In this document: positions 1 to 11,019 of the stretch, piece by piece
How the letters are laid out: each line of letters starts with the position of its first letter
Numbering within the stretch: the first letter of the stretch is position 1
NCBI GenBank assembly: GCA_018398585.1
Contig: JAGTTD010000016.1
Location: forward strand, 26,087,212-26,151,211
Reading direction: 5' to 3'
DNA from: Simmondsia chinensis
Taxonomy: Eukaryota > Streptophyta > Magnoliopsida > Caryophyllales > Simmondsiaceae
DNA: 64,000 bases
The notes under the pieces: model-generated
The model's input: the letters and a program-made list of their open reading frames with translations, nothing else
Databases searched by the model: none
What the model was told of the DNA's origin: nothing
Made by a program: the position numbers and the translations under genes

Positions 1-593
1 AAGAGGGATGGAGAACGAGTTTCTTGTATGCTAGTCGAAGGAACACTCCTAGAGTTACACATTTTTTGCTAGTTAAAGTTTGATGCTCAACATCAATGCA
101 CAGTGGATTCAAAACCCGAACTTAATTTGGTAAAGAAGAAAAATATAAATAAAAAGATAAAGTGCTATGCAATCTACCTAAAATGGTCAAATGACAAACA
201 TAATAACCAATCACAGAATTGTCAATACACCTATATGTATACTCAAAAACCACCCAACCAAAAACTACTTGGATGGAACATGGATACTCCAATGTCCAAT
301 TTTGTCATCAACACTTCATAAGGCCACACATACCTTCCAAAAATCATACCATTTTGTCCCAACTAAATGATATTAACATGAAGTTTCAAAGATTTAATAT
401 CGTGATAACTATCTTACACTTTTCAGAAGTGACCCTGTTAGATATATCAATAAAAATTTTATAAAAAAGAGGAAATATATATTGATTGGTGTAGATCTAA
501 TACATTATTCAGCTCAAGCATTTATGTATTTGGCTTTTCAAACAAGGACTTTTATGTGCATTCAACATAGCAACGTTTCTTGTATTGAAGGCA
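1..593. other. AT-rich flank, nothing recognised
   Basis: I see no codon structure, repeat or transposon end here that I can support. Two short open frames (103-321 and 219-464) overlap in different frames and look like chance. Confidence 0.5.
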
Positions 594-601
594 CTTATTG
601 A

Positions 602-1602
602 TAGGTATGACAATTGGACCTGAATTCGTTGGATGTTCTTTCAATTAAATCCACTTATATTGGATTTAGATATAAAAAATAGGTTTTAAATACATTTGAA
701 TTTGGATGTTGATAAATAGGTACGTCGGTTTGGATTTGGATGATATCAAACCCAATCCAAACCAGACTCAATTTGGATCCAAAATTAAGTTTAGCGTAGA
801 AAAAAATTATGAATTTACTAACTTTTGAGTTTTTTATCATGACAAAACCAAATTCTAATATTTTTTTAACGAGCCAACATTTTGGAGTTTTTTTGATACT
901 ATAATATTCTTTGTAAAAAAAGTGATATAACAAATATATGTATAAAGTTTACTAGTAAAATAGTTTTTGAATGGTTGTCTAATATTAGATTATTGCTATT
1001 ATTATGCATATTAAATAAAAAAAGAAAAAAAAATACAGCGAGTTGTCCAAATATTTGTTTATAAGTTACTATTGTCGCAATATTTATTTGAATTTGAGAG
1101 AATTATTGGTTGAGGAAGAAGAGTAGAGGATAAAGATGAGAGAGAGAGAGAGAAAGTAGAGAGAAAGAATCAGAGATACAGAGAAAGAGAGAAAGCGACA
1201 CGGAGAATAGAGTTTGAGAAGAAGAATTAGATTACTTTATTATTGCTTACTCTAATAAATGCTAATATAAATATTTATATCAGTAACAAACTCTCTAAAT
1301 GCTTAACTAATTCACACAATTCATAACCGCCCAATTTCCTATTTGAACTTTGGCATTGATTGATGCAATTAGTGTGTATGGATTGTACCATATAGTTATA
1401 CTTATTAATATTAGATTCTAATATTAAAATATGTTCTAAGATTTAAATGCTTATGAATTTGGGTCGAATATCCATTTTACCTGATGTGTTTTGATTTAGA
1501 TTGTATTTTTATGCAATAATGGATTTTTCTCAAATTTAGATTGGGTACGGTTTTTCTAGATTAGATTTGGATGAAGAAAAACCCAATCCATTGCCGCCCT
1601 TA
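602..1602. mobile_element. hAT-type non-autonomous DNA transposon
   Basis: The element is flanked by a perfect 8-bp direct repeat CTTATTGA (594-601 and 1603-1610), the TSD size made by hAT transposases. The left end reads TAGGTATGACAATTGG and the right end, reverse-complemented, TAAGGGCGGCAATGG, so the terminal inverted repeats are degenerate. Subterminal stretches rich in TTTGGATTTGGAT and CCCAATCCA occur at both ends, as often seen in plant hAT derivatives. There is no transposase reading frame, so it would need one in trans. A purine-rich AGAGAGAG tract lies at about 1139-1200. Confidence 0.6.
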
Positions 1603-1694
1603 CTTATTGACATGTTTATCCTTTCACATGTTCTGTGTTTGCTAAGTCACTTTTGGCGATAAGAGTATGATGTTGATACCATTTAAGATGAAAA

Positions 1695-2955
1695 AGAAAA
1701 ATGAATATTTTTTAATATTGTACTTGCTGTGTTAAAAAGAAAGGTACTATACTAAGGGGAAAAAAAAAAAGAAAAAGAAAACACGACTTTGACACTAATT
1801 GATATATATAAGATGGTGATAAAAAAACACCAAATTAGACATATATGAAATTTTTTTAACACTGTACTTACTATGTTAAAAACAAAAGTACTACACTAGT
1901 ATTAATAAATTTTTTGGCACCAAATTAGATAAAACAACTATTTTTAGCACCCAAGTGGAGAGTGAAACCTACTTCTCATTAAGTTAATTTTAAAATAATT
2001 AATAAAACACAAAACTATTTATATGTGAATTTTTTAACACTATACTTACGTAAGTAAAAGAGAAAAGTATAATCCTAGTCAAAATGAATATTTTCAATAT
2101 TGAACTAGACATAAACTAATTTTTTTAAGCACTATATGATATCTAACATTTGCTCATATGTTTATATCCACTTTCTTAATTTAATATATTTTCACTCAAA
2201 AATATTAATGTAAAACATGATTTTGATAATATAGAAGTATATTTTGTTGATATATTTTCAAAATAAAGTGTCCCGGTTGGGTATTTGATGTGTTTGGCCT
2301 TTATGGTGTGTTTCGACACATACTTGGTGTCGATATATTACAAAATCGCTCTTTAGATGTTGTGTGTGAACACACAATATTAAAATCTCCAATTCAAAAA
2401 ACTGGGGTTGTGTGTCGATACACGGAACACATCACATATGCCATTGAGACACTTTATTTTGAATATATATCAACCAAATATACCTATATTATCAAAACCA
2501 TGTTCCATATTAGTATTTTTGAGTGAAAATACATTAAATTAATACAGATGATATAAGTATATAAGCAAGTATTAAATACCATACAGTACTTAAAATATTA
2601 GTTTATTTATAGGTCAATATTGAAAATATTTATTTTGGGAAAGACAATACTTTTTTATTTTATTTTTATAAGTATATTGCTTAAAAAGTTCACATATGGA
2701 TAGTTTGGGTTTTTTTTAATTTTTTTTTTTTACATCAAAATTAACTTCATTTTTTCCTACTTGCAAGGCGACAAGTGAGGTTCACTTTCGACCTTTTGGT
2801 GCAAAAAAAAAAATTAGTTTTTTTCTAGTTTGGTGCCAAAATAAATCATTAATAGTAGTATAATAGTTTTCTTTTTAACTTAATAAGTACACTACTAAAA
2901 AAATTCATATATTCATCCTTTGGTATTTTTTTGATCATTCTTCTTTTATATAGAT
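1695..2955. repeat. Large foldback element with about 500-bp arms
   Basis: Left arm sequence from about 1,775 to 2,270 reappears inverted at about 2,430-2,955. For example TTTTTTGGCACCAAATTAG (near 1,912) pairs with CTAGTTTGGTGCCAAAATAA (near 2,826), and TATTTTCACTCAAAAATA (2,187) pairs with its complement near 2,515. The left arm also holds loose direct repeats of a motif around TTTTTAACACTGTACTTAC near 1,710, 1,850 and 2,030. The loop (about 2,275-2,440) carries palindromic TGTGTCGACACA-like motifs. No coding capacity. An RNA across it could form a very long hairpin. The exact ends and the TSD were not resolved. Confidence 0.65.
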
Positions 2956-3004
2956 ATATATAGTCCCGTACCCTGCCTTGATGGAAGCTTTTTGAGGTAC
3001 TAGA

Positions 3005-3184
3005 TATGAAAGCATAATGCTATGTATTTTGGATAATAATAGATGAGGTACAAGGGGCCTCTAAATAGGCATACATCAAAAGAGATAAGTACAATAATAC
3101 CCCTTGACCTATACATAAGACTAGGGGTAAAGATGGAAAGCATATAAATCCTAGACAGGGAAGGATCTAGAATCCCTTCCAATA
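3005..3184 (-). repeat. Copia A 3' LTR
   Basis: 180-bp long terminal repeat matching 7933-8112. The adjacent internal sequence on the minus strand is a purine-rich tract (AGATTGAGGAGCCG) that would serve as polypurine tract for plus-strand priming. Confidence 0.9.
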
Positions 3185-3191
3185 CGGCTCC

Positions 3192-4859
3192 TCAATCTGA
3201 GCGGGGTGGTAGTACACGAAGATTGGACTTATGTTGGTAGAAGCGGTTGGTCGGGAGACCCTTGGTGAATATATCAGCAACCTGTTTTGTTGTTGGAGTG
3301 TACCGGACTTGTAGGTCTAATTTGAGGACCTTTTCACGAGCATAGTGGAAGTCTACATTAACATGTTTGCTGTGATAGTTGGAGGAGAGATTGGCCGCAA
3401 AACACGAAGCAGAGATATTGTCATAAAAGATGTGTATCGGTCCTGGGTGTCGTAAACCAAGGTCTCGCATTAAGTATCGGATCCAGTCACTCTCATCCAC
3501 AGCTTGCGCAACAGCCCTATATTCAGATTCTGTGGTGGATTTGGAGACAGTGGCCTGCTTATTTGCCCTCCAAGAGATGAGTTTGGGACCAAGGTAGATA
3601 GCATAGCCCGTGGTAGAATGGCGTGTGTTAGGATAGCCACCCTAGTCCGCATCAGCAAATGCGGTTATAGAGATTGTACGAGCAGGGGAAAGGCGGAGAC
3701 CATGGTCGGGGTTGGACTTGATGTATCGAAGAATGCGTTCGACAGCTTGCTAATGAGGGGTACGGGGGGCATGCATGAACTGAGAGATAAGATTCACGGC
3801 ATAGCAGATGTCCGGCCTAGTCATAGTGAGGTACAACAGGGCACCTACAACACTCCTATACTCGGTCAGATCCTCAAGAGGTGTGTTCGAGATGGAAGTG
3901 GGGTTTTGACGAGTTTGGCCACAAAAAACGAGTGCTTAGTGAGGAGATCAATGGTGTACCTGTGTTGGCTAAGGAAGAGCCCATTTGTGTCACATTGTGC
4001 CTCAATCCCAAGAAAGAAATGTAGGGGCCCAAGGTCCTTCATTGCAAACTGGGTGGAGAGAGAGCGTATGAGAGAGGTGACATGGGTGGGTTCAGAGCCT
4101 ATGAGGATGATGTCATTAACATAAAAAAGAAGACAAGTGAGGTGAGCTTTTGTCTTATGGATAAACAAGGACGTGTCAGCTCGACAACAAACAAAGCCTA
4201 GACTAAGGAGAAACGCACTAAATCTCTGGAACCAAGCTCGGGGCGCCTGTTTAAGCCACAAGGCAAGCCTTGAACCTTTCAACAGAACCATCCACTTTGT
4301 ATTTAACTTTGTATTTCCACATACTTCCTTCAAGATTTTTCGAGGGGTCGTATGGGACCAAGTCCCAGGTATTGTTGAGAATAAGAGCATTAAATTCGTC
4401 TACTATAGCTTCCTGCCATTAAGGATTTTTAACAGCCTACGAGTAACAAGTTGGCTCCTGAACAACAGTGATGGACGAAAGGGAGAGGGGATACTTTGTT
4501 TTACATATACCATCTTTAAGTCTAGTGTGTATGGGGTGGTTGTTTTGATGTGAGTGAGGTTCGTACGGGGTGGGGGGTCGTCCGACGGTTACTTCGGGTG
4601 TAAGTCCTGGAGCCGTATTAGGAGCAGTAGGGCCCGGAGCTACTGGAGCGGTGGTCTTAGCCGCTTGGCTACCACTGGGAACAATTTCTGTCCTAGCAGT
4701 GCCCTGGTGGCAGTCCCGTGCTGGAGGAGTGAGGCTATCATGTGGGGGAGAGGAGAACATGTGCCGTGGGAAGATCGGGCAACCGCCGGTCACTAAGGGT
4801 GATGACCAGTTGGGCCGGGGTTTGGGTGTAGATGAGAAGGGATTAGGGACAGGTAGCAT
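3192..4859 (-). pseudogene. Copia A reverse transcriptase and RNase H (internal deletion)
   Basis: A Pro-rich linker (4859-4437) leads into RT. At about 4,250-4,256 the sequence jumps from the VERFKA segment of the RT fingers to the APRAWFQRF segment of the palm. The part containing motif A (LDVKNAFLHG in Copia D) is absent, so about 200 bp appear deleted. The catalytic YVDD box reads YVND at 4112-4123. RNase H ends with ADIFTKGL (about 3,250-3,270). Several frame changes separate the pieces. The enzyme is certainly dead. Confidence 0.85.
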
Positions 4860-4941
4860 TGGAGCTAGGCACCGAAGAGCTAGCTAGGTCATTGTAGGGA
4901 AAGTACGACTCGTTAAACACTACATGGTGACTAGTGTAAAT

Positions 4942-6217
4942 CTATTTAGTGTTAGGGTCGAAACACCTGTATCCTTTATATCTCGCGGCATAGCCTAAAA
5001 ATATGCATGTTAATGATCGAGGAGCAAGTTTATGATTGGCATGGGATGTGATGTGTTGGTAACAAGCACACCCAAAAATACGAAATTGGTTATAGTCCGG
5101 TTGGGTTTGAAATAGTTTTTGAAATGGAGAAAGATTAGACAATGTAGGGGTAGGCAAACGATTTATAGTAAAGCAGGCAGTACAGAATGCGTCATCCCAG
5201 AATGCATAGGAAAGTTTTGAGTAAATTAAAAGTGTTCGTGCCATTTTAGATAAATGTTGATGTTTGCGCTCCACCACCCCATTCTGTTCTGGGGTATAAG
5301 GACAGGAGAGGCGAAAGTGAATTTGAACATCACGACACAAGGCATTCGTTCGGCGATGATCAAACTCACCCCCACCATCACTTTGATATATTTTTATTTT
5401 TAGGTCAAATTGATTTTCAACAAGAGTTTTGAAAGTAGTGAAAATCTCGAAAACTTCTGATTTGTGCTGCATCAGATAGAGCCATGTAAAACACGAGAAA
5501 TCATCAATGAATAAAACATAGTATTTATATGCTGACTTGGAGAATACAGGTGATTGCCAAACAATGGAATGAATTATTTGAAGTGGTTTAGTAGTGCTAT
5601 GTATAGCACGCTCAAAAGGAAGTTTCATAGACTTGCCCAAATAACATGAATTTAACAGCGGGAAAGCAATGTTTCTTACTTAGTACATCCAAAACAGTAC
5701 TACCTAGATGACCCAGCCGCTGATGCCGCAATTCACCACTTTTGACACTGGCTAGGAGTCGCACATCATGCGAAGAGAAACTATAGGGAGGTCTGTTACT
5801 GGGTACTTGTAGAAGCAACATCTCCGTAGCCTTGTCTTTTATATAGAAAAAGTGTGAGTCAAATTCGACCGTACAGTTATTATCTAGGCATAATTGCTTA
5901 ATGGATAAGAGATTATGCGTGAGTTGGGGGATAAGCATGACATTGTGTAAATGTAAGGGAGACTTGTGTGTGGGTGGGGTCGTGGAACCAACATGTGTAA
6001 CAGGTAATAATGCTCCGTTCCCAACAAGTGTACTTTGAGAACCCGAATAAGGAGAGAGTTTAGTGAGAATATCTGGATTTGGCGTCATGTGGTTAGAAGC
6101 CCCGGAGTCTGGATACCAGTTGAAGTCGTGCGGCTCTCCAATAGTCATAGCGACAAATGAATGAGACGGATCAGGGATTGTTGAGGTGTCAAACTGATGG
6201 GGGCATGCAGCTGCCAA
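4942..6217 (-). pseudogene. Copia A protease and integrase region (broken)
   Basis: The protease active site WYPDSGASNHM (around 6,090-6,120) keeps its Asp. The GAG-pre-integrase zinc-binding region follows, with QRLGHLG near 5,710. The integrase core is in a second frame (5640-4942). In the DDE triad the first Asp is lost: the expected IHSD reads IHSI near 5,570. The second Asp (YQSDGGGEF) and the Glu (NGVVERKHQ) are present. The C-terminal part reads GYAARYKGYRCFDP. The frame change between 5640 and 5612 and the lost Asp make the integrase inactive. Confidence 0.82.
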
Positions 6218-7498
6218 ATGGTCGGTTTGCGAGAAAATTTAACAAACTTGAGGACCAGGACCAAGCACACTTGCACTAGAGTTAGGATATGGACCATTTT
6301 GGGGCCGAAACAAGGGTGGAGTGCCATTGTAGGGAACCCCAATTTGAGGTTGAGAGTGATGGCAGTTCGATTGAGCCGAGGACCCACCACGACCCCCTCG
6401 ATTGTTTTGCCGATTGCGGTCACGGCCTCAACTGCGACCACCTCGAGCATTGGAACCTCCCTGATTCGGCTGTTGTGTGGCTAGCATAGCATGGGTGGGC
6501 TCAATTGTCCTCCCTGAGTATTGATTCAAGGCAGGCTCCTCGTTAAGTAAAGTAGATTTTAATTCTTCATATAAATAGTATTTATTTGTTTGACGGGAAA
6601 AAGTTGCAAAAGCAGCATACTCAGGGGGTAGGCCATAAAGGGCAAAGTGTTGAAATTCTCTATTCGATACAGGGGAGTCAATGGCAACTAAGTCATTCGT
6701 GATTGATTTTAATTGAGAGAGGTATTGGTCCATTGTTTTGCTATCTTTTCGGAGATTCATGAGTTGGGTACGGAGTTCAAACTCCTTGGCCATAGAATGA
6801 TCCTAAAAGCGCCTAATGAGGGCATCCCATTTGGCTTTGGAGGTGGGTTGGCGAACAATGTCATTTATTAGGGTATGTAGCCGCAATACAAGATCTAAGA
6901 CTTTGATCCGTATGTAGCCAAGTTGTGTAATCCGGGCTAGGGTATAACAATCCATTTGGAAGTGTTATTTGGGCAGGGGGCACGGGTATGAACCATCGAT
7001 AAACCCTAGTAATTGATGGGCTATTAACAACATTTGAAATTGCTCACGCTAGGAGGGATAATCAGATATTGTCTCAAGTTTTATAGTAACAATGCTTGTT
7101 ATGTTGGAAAGGGGGAGAACAATTGGAGAAGAGGGATGATTACAATTATTAGCGTTTTAGTAATTGGGGTTCATGTAGTGGAGGAAAGGGGGGAGTGGCT
7201 CACTCACCGACAACCCGACGCCCAAATTAAGTGCCAAGGTCATTGTAGGCCTCCCGATTGGTGGACTACCGGAGATGGCAACACTGGAATCAGCCAACTG
7301 AGGGAGGGGTGCACTGGTAGTGATGCTGCCGACATGGGAAGAGTAGGGCATCAGTCCGGTTGAGGCACTACCAAGCACGGGCGGCGGAGAATCGGCATGG
7401 GAGAGGCCAACCTCCACCATCGACGTGGCGGCACCGCTGGATGGGTGGGGGAGAGGGGAGAGAGCACTCGCATAGGATCGATTTAAGTTAGATGCCAT
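6145..7498 (-). pseudogene. Copia A gag (broken)
   Basis: Gag makes the virus-like particle shell. The start is the Met at 7498, preceded by about 434 bp of leader. The first 113 codons (7498-7157) are Ser/Pro-rich and open (MASNLNRSYASALS). The reading then changes frame repeatedly. A UBN2-type gag domain is readable at 6793-6428 (KEFELRTQLMNLRKDSKTMD). The nucleocapsid knuckle near 6,200-6,245 is disrupted: an in-frame stop follows the first Cys, and the second Cys of CX2CX4HX4C is Phe. The gene cannot make full-length Gag. Confidence 0.8.
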
Positions 7499-7932
7499 TG
7501 CTCAAAAGAAAAAAAAAATCAGATTTAAAAAAGAACGAATAGAGAGTTACATCACACTGTTAAATAAGGTGTAGGGGAGAGAGTCGATCGTCTAGATCCA
7601 ATGTAAGGTCGCGGTCGTCGGGAGGTCCGTGCCAGCCGAAGAGCCGCAAAGAAGCACCAGAGAGAGTAAGTACCGGGGGAGAGACACTAATGAGAGAGCA
7701 GCGTCGGTAGCAGCACCGGAGAGAGCAGGTGCCGGGGGTGCAGCATCGGAGAGAGCGGGTGTTGGGGGAGAGAGGGTAGTCTAGGAGGGATGGCATGACG
7801 GCTGCGCTGGTGCTAGGACTGGCGACTGACTTTTAGGGTTAGGGGGAGCGAGTCGTGGGAGAGAAGGGGTGGCGGCTGCACAACCTCCCTTTTTTTTGAG
7901 GGGGGAAGCGTAGGTATTATGCTCTAATATCA

Positions 7933-8112
7933 TATGAAAGCATAATACTTTGTATTTTGGATAATAATAGATGAGGTACAAGGGGCCCATAAATAGGCAT
8001 ACATCCAGTGAGATAAGTACAATAATACCCCTTGACCTATACATAAAACTAGGGATAGGGATGGAAAGCATATAAACCCTAGACAAGGAAGGATCTAGAA
8101 TCCCTTCCAATA
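7933..8112 (-). repeat. Copia A 5' LTR
   Basis: 180-bp long terminal repeat matching 3005-3184. It would hold the element promoter. The degenerate primer-binding site lies directly left of it on the plus map (about 7919-7932). Confidence 0.9.
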
Positions 8113-8164
8113 CTAGATTGTTGTAGTATATTTCCCACTTTAGTTTTTTTTTTGATAAATTGCA

Positions 8165-8260
8165 ACAAAATCTCAAAACAAGCTAGCCACTCGCTTGGTA
8201 AGGCCAGAATCCGACCGTAACAACACGGGGACCATTTGAGCTAGTGGCGTATAATATAGT
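8165..8260 (-). repeat. tRNA-like SINE head
   Basis: On the minus strand a Pol III A-box-like motif TAGCTCAAATGG (plus about 8,237-8,248) is followed by a B-box-like GGTCGGATTCTGG (plus about 8,203-8,215), with tRNA-like spacing. A second GCGTCGGATTCTGG lies on the plus strand at about 8,310. No TSD was found. The call rests on the two boxes only. Confidence 0.4.
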
Positions 8261-8429
8261 TCCAGTCTCTTAGACAAATGCAGAGTCTAAGAGTGATAAC
8301 ATGGATTGAGCGTCGGATTCTGGTGACGCTGCGTTGAATACCTATTACATCACGTTTTACTTGTACGACCATGGAAACAGTTTTTAAAAAGACCGTGCTC
8401 CGCACCTCACTCACTTATTATATTATCTA

Positions 8430-8715
8430 TAATTCATCAACAGTAATTCATAATGTCCACATATTTAAGATAATATCTTTACTCTTTTAGATCTTATATC
8501 TTTCTTTCCAGAAGACACGAATTAATTGAAACCTTATAAAAGAAGTGGCATTGAGGTAATGAAGATAATAGTCTTTTCTCGTGTACAGTACAACTGGTGT
8601 TTATATTTTAATTAATTTTGGTTTATGTATAGTCATTGATTGAGATTAGAAAATAATATTATTTTCTTAATTTGTATTAAATATTATAGTAATTCTGTAG
8701 TGTTTCAAAATTTTG
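8430..8715. other. AT-rich spacer
   Basis: I see nothing recognisable here. Confidence 0.4.
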
Positions 8716-8717
8716 GG

Positions 8718-9030
8718 TCTTTTACAAATAGCTACTTACATTTTATGTCATCTAGTTTTTAGCCATTCAAATTTTTTTTTTTTTGTCTTTTTTTTGCTTG
8801 CTTTTAACCGCCTAAAAAAAGTTTAGGTAGCAAATGATTACCATTTAACCCTTCCGTTAGCCGAAACCGAATATTCTATCTATTTTTTGATGGAATATTT
8901 TGTTTTGACTAACGGAGAGGTTAACTGGTGGTCATTTACTACACAAAATTTTTTTAGGTGGTTAAAAGAAAAAAAAAAAAATCAGGTGGTTAAAAGCTAT
9001 ATGGTATAGAATAATCTTTCAACCTAACCG
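8718..9030. repeat. Hairpin MITE, copy 1
   Basis: The two halves are inverted copies. TTTAACCGCCTAAAAAAAGTT on the left pairs with TTTTTTTAGGTGGTTAAAAG on the right, and TAACCCTTCCGTTAG pairs with CTAACGGAGAGGTTAA around a central palindrome near 8,885. The same element recurs at 10,622-10,921. No coding capacity, so it needs a transposase in trans. No TSD could be fixed. Confidence 0.6.
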
Positions 9031-9426
9031 ATAAAACAAGTTGTACAATTTTTATTACCATCTCTGTAGTAGGGGTAGTGTAATGTTTTAATCCTATTTT
9101 GAGGTAAACTTTTTCTTAGATTAGATGTTAATTGTAAATCACATGGGATTAAAAGAGTTTAATCGTTACAACTTTTAATCTCACACCAAACATGTTCTCA
9201 ATGGTGAGGTTAAACTTTTGCCAGTTCTATTTATATTGTTTTCTTGTGCAAACATGGCATACTACACGATGAGACATGAATACTAATTTTTTGTGTAACA
9301 TGAATTATCTAGACTTATTATATATCTCAACTTGAAAATGTTTTAAAGAGAAATCAAAAAGCTAGCTATTATAAGGGATCAAAGTTGACTTATTTATACT
9401 AGTAAAAGCAAAAAATAATATTTTTA

Positions 9427-9651
9427 GTGTTCCAAGGGCTACCGCCTGAGCAAGGCCTGGGCGGTGGATGTAAGCAGCTTCCCCCTTCAGGGTGCTACCC
9501 GGAAGAGAGGTTGTTTCCGAGTACTCTTAACCTGAGGGGCGCAACACGAGAACTTCCCAAGAGGTCACCCATCTTGGTATTACTCTCGCCCAAGCACGCT
9601 TAGCATCGGAGTTCTAATGGACTCCAATGCTTGCATATTGGTATCCTCTTA
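9427..9651 (-). mobile_element. 5S-rRNA-headed SINE, copy 1
   Basis: On the minus strand the first about 100 bp (plus 9,650-9,550) match plant 5S rRNA, for example AGAACTCCGATGCTAAGCGT and GGGCGAGAGTAATACCAAGA. The rest is a body ending in GAAGCTGCTTACATCCACC. That 3' body resembles the 3' end of the RTE LINEs at 38.3 and 41.0 kb. Copies at 49.9 and 54.6 kb share head and body. An intact 5S gene would be about 120 bp and would lack the body. The head would supply the internal Pol III promoter. Confidence 0.7.
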
Positions 9652-9979
9652 GGTTTGTATAAATGAGCATACTAAAAGATAAGTAATCACTTACTACTAT
9701 TAACTGCCCAAGTTAAATTCTTTAGTTTATCGTATCCTAAAAGTAAGAGACAAGAAGATAGACTTGATTTATTAAAGTCTCAACAAATAGACCTCAAGTA
9801 AATCTTTGTAATATCACCCTAAATAACAATTCCAATGCTTCACAGGAATCATGCTTCGCATTTTTGTTTCTGTCATTAAGTGGTCGAGGGGCTTTCCTGA
9901 TGTCAAGTCCGACATATATATATATATAAATAAAGAAATAATATTTAATTATTAGTTTTTATCTCTATCTCTAATAATA

Positions 9980-10587
9980 TTTTACATAACAAAGGAGATT
10001 CCATTCCAAAATCAAATGGCAATGGGTGGAGTGGCTCCTTGGGTATATAAAGTGGTATATTCTCTTCTAACCCACCAATGTGGGATTTCAGTTTTCTCTT
10101 TTGATTTTTATCAAACCACCACGCTCTGCAACCTTCGTCCTTGACGGCTCTACTCTAGATAGCTTCACTCTGAGTAGGTAGCCCTTTTCTTTAGAGGACG
10201 GCTTCACTCTACTCTAGGTAAGTCTTATTCGAGGTAGCCCTTTTCTTTCATAGACGGCTTCACTCTAAGTAGCTTCACTCCGAGTAGGGAGCTCTTTTTC
10301 TATTGGACGGCTTCACTCTAAGCTAGGTAGCCCTTTTCAAAACTTGGGCCGTTACGTGTGGCTTGTCAAGCACGGCTCGTCCCATACCAAACCGAGCATG
10401 ACTCTAGAGCGGGGTCCGTCCCATACCAAACCGAGGACCTTAGAATCAATTCGAGGATTGATGGCTCTGATACCATTGTTATATACGAAAAGAGGTTCAA
10501 TCTCAAAACCAATTGGCAATGGATGGAGTAGCTCCGTAGGTATATAAAGTGGTTTATCCTTTTCTAACCCACGAATGTGGGATTGCA
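9980..10587 (-). mobile_element. TRIM element J (tiny LTR retrotransposon)
   Basis: Two short direct repeats (about 9,985-10,090 and 10,477-10,587) both contain a TATA-box-like TATATAAAGTGG and AACCCAC(C/G)AATGTGGGAT. Directly left of the right repeat is GGCTCTGATACCA, the complement of the tRNA-iMet primer site, so the element reads on the minus strand. The internal 390 bp encode nothing and hold a tandem array. The total of about 0.6 kb fits TRIM elements, which borrow enzymes from autonomous Copia or Gypsy elements. The left boundary is approximate and the TSD unresolved. Confidence 0.65.
10144..10340. repeat. Tandem repeat inside TRIM J
   Basis: About four units of roughly 38-56 bp each begin GACGGCTTCACTCTA (the first has GACGGCTCTACTCTA) and end near GTAGCCCTTTTC (starts about 10,144, 10,198, 10,253, 10,306). 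The last unit is truncated. Confidence 0.7.
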
Positions 10588-10621
10588 TTTTTTTCTTTTG
10601 GCTAGTATTATTATATTTTAC

Positions 10622-10921
10622 GGTTGTTTCACAAATGACCTCCTCCATTTTATTCTGTTTAGCTTTTAACCACCCAATTTTTATTTTTTTTTTTCTTTTA
10701 ACCACCTAAAAAATGTTCGGTTAGCAAATGACCACCAGTTAACCCTCTGTTAGTCAAAACGGAATATTCCATCCAAAATGGATGAAATATTCAATTTTGA
10801 CTAATGGAGAGGTTAAATGGTGGTCATTTGTTACTCAAACTTTTTTAGGTGGTCAAAAGCAAAAATAAAAAATCGGTTAGTTAAAAGTTAAATAATATAA
10901 AATACAGGTGATTATTTGCGA
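10622..10921. repeat. Hairpin MITE, copy 2
   Basis: Second copy of the foldback element at 8,718. It shows the same arms (TTTTAACCACCTAAAAAATG and TTTTTTAGGTGGTCAAAAG) and a central palindrome around TCCATCCAAAATGGATGAA. It lies 35 bp right of TRIM J. Confidence 0.6.
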
Positions 10922-11019
10922 AAAAAAAATCCTAAATTTTTTGATAATATTGTTTTCATTAGGTTGTTAATGGACTGACTACATTGTAAAAGTAAGATTA
11001 AGTAATTAAAAAGGTGTTA

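Larger units (their letters stand above)
3005..8112 (-). mobile_element. Copia A, full-length Ty1/copia LTR retrotransposon (dead)
   Basis: This is a complete element of 5,108 bp with 180-bp LTRs at both ends (3005-3184 and 7933-8112) and a perfect 5-bp TSD CTAGA (3000-3004 and 8113-8117). Reading the minus strand, the 5' LTR is on the right. It is followed by a degenerate tRNA-iMet primer site, TGATATTAGAGC, next to 7932. The order gag, protease, integrase, RT, RNase H is diagnostic of Ty1/copia. The LTRs start TAT and end ATA instead of the usual TG/CA; the TSD fixes this. By eye the two LTRs differ at 13 of 180 positions, so the insertion is not recent. Copia D has the same LTR style and related proteins. 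Confidence 0.93.

Noticed and set aside
655..933. 92-codon minus-strand frame
   Set aside because: AT-rich composition inside a hAT derivative; no similarity I recognise.
9550..9651. Functional 5S rRNA gene
   Set aside because: Only part of 5S is present with many substitutions, fused to a SINE body, single and not in tandem array.
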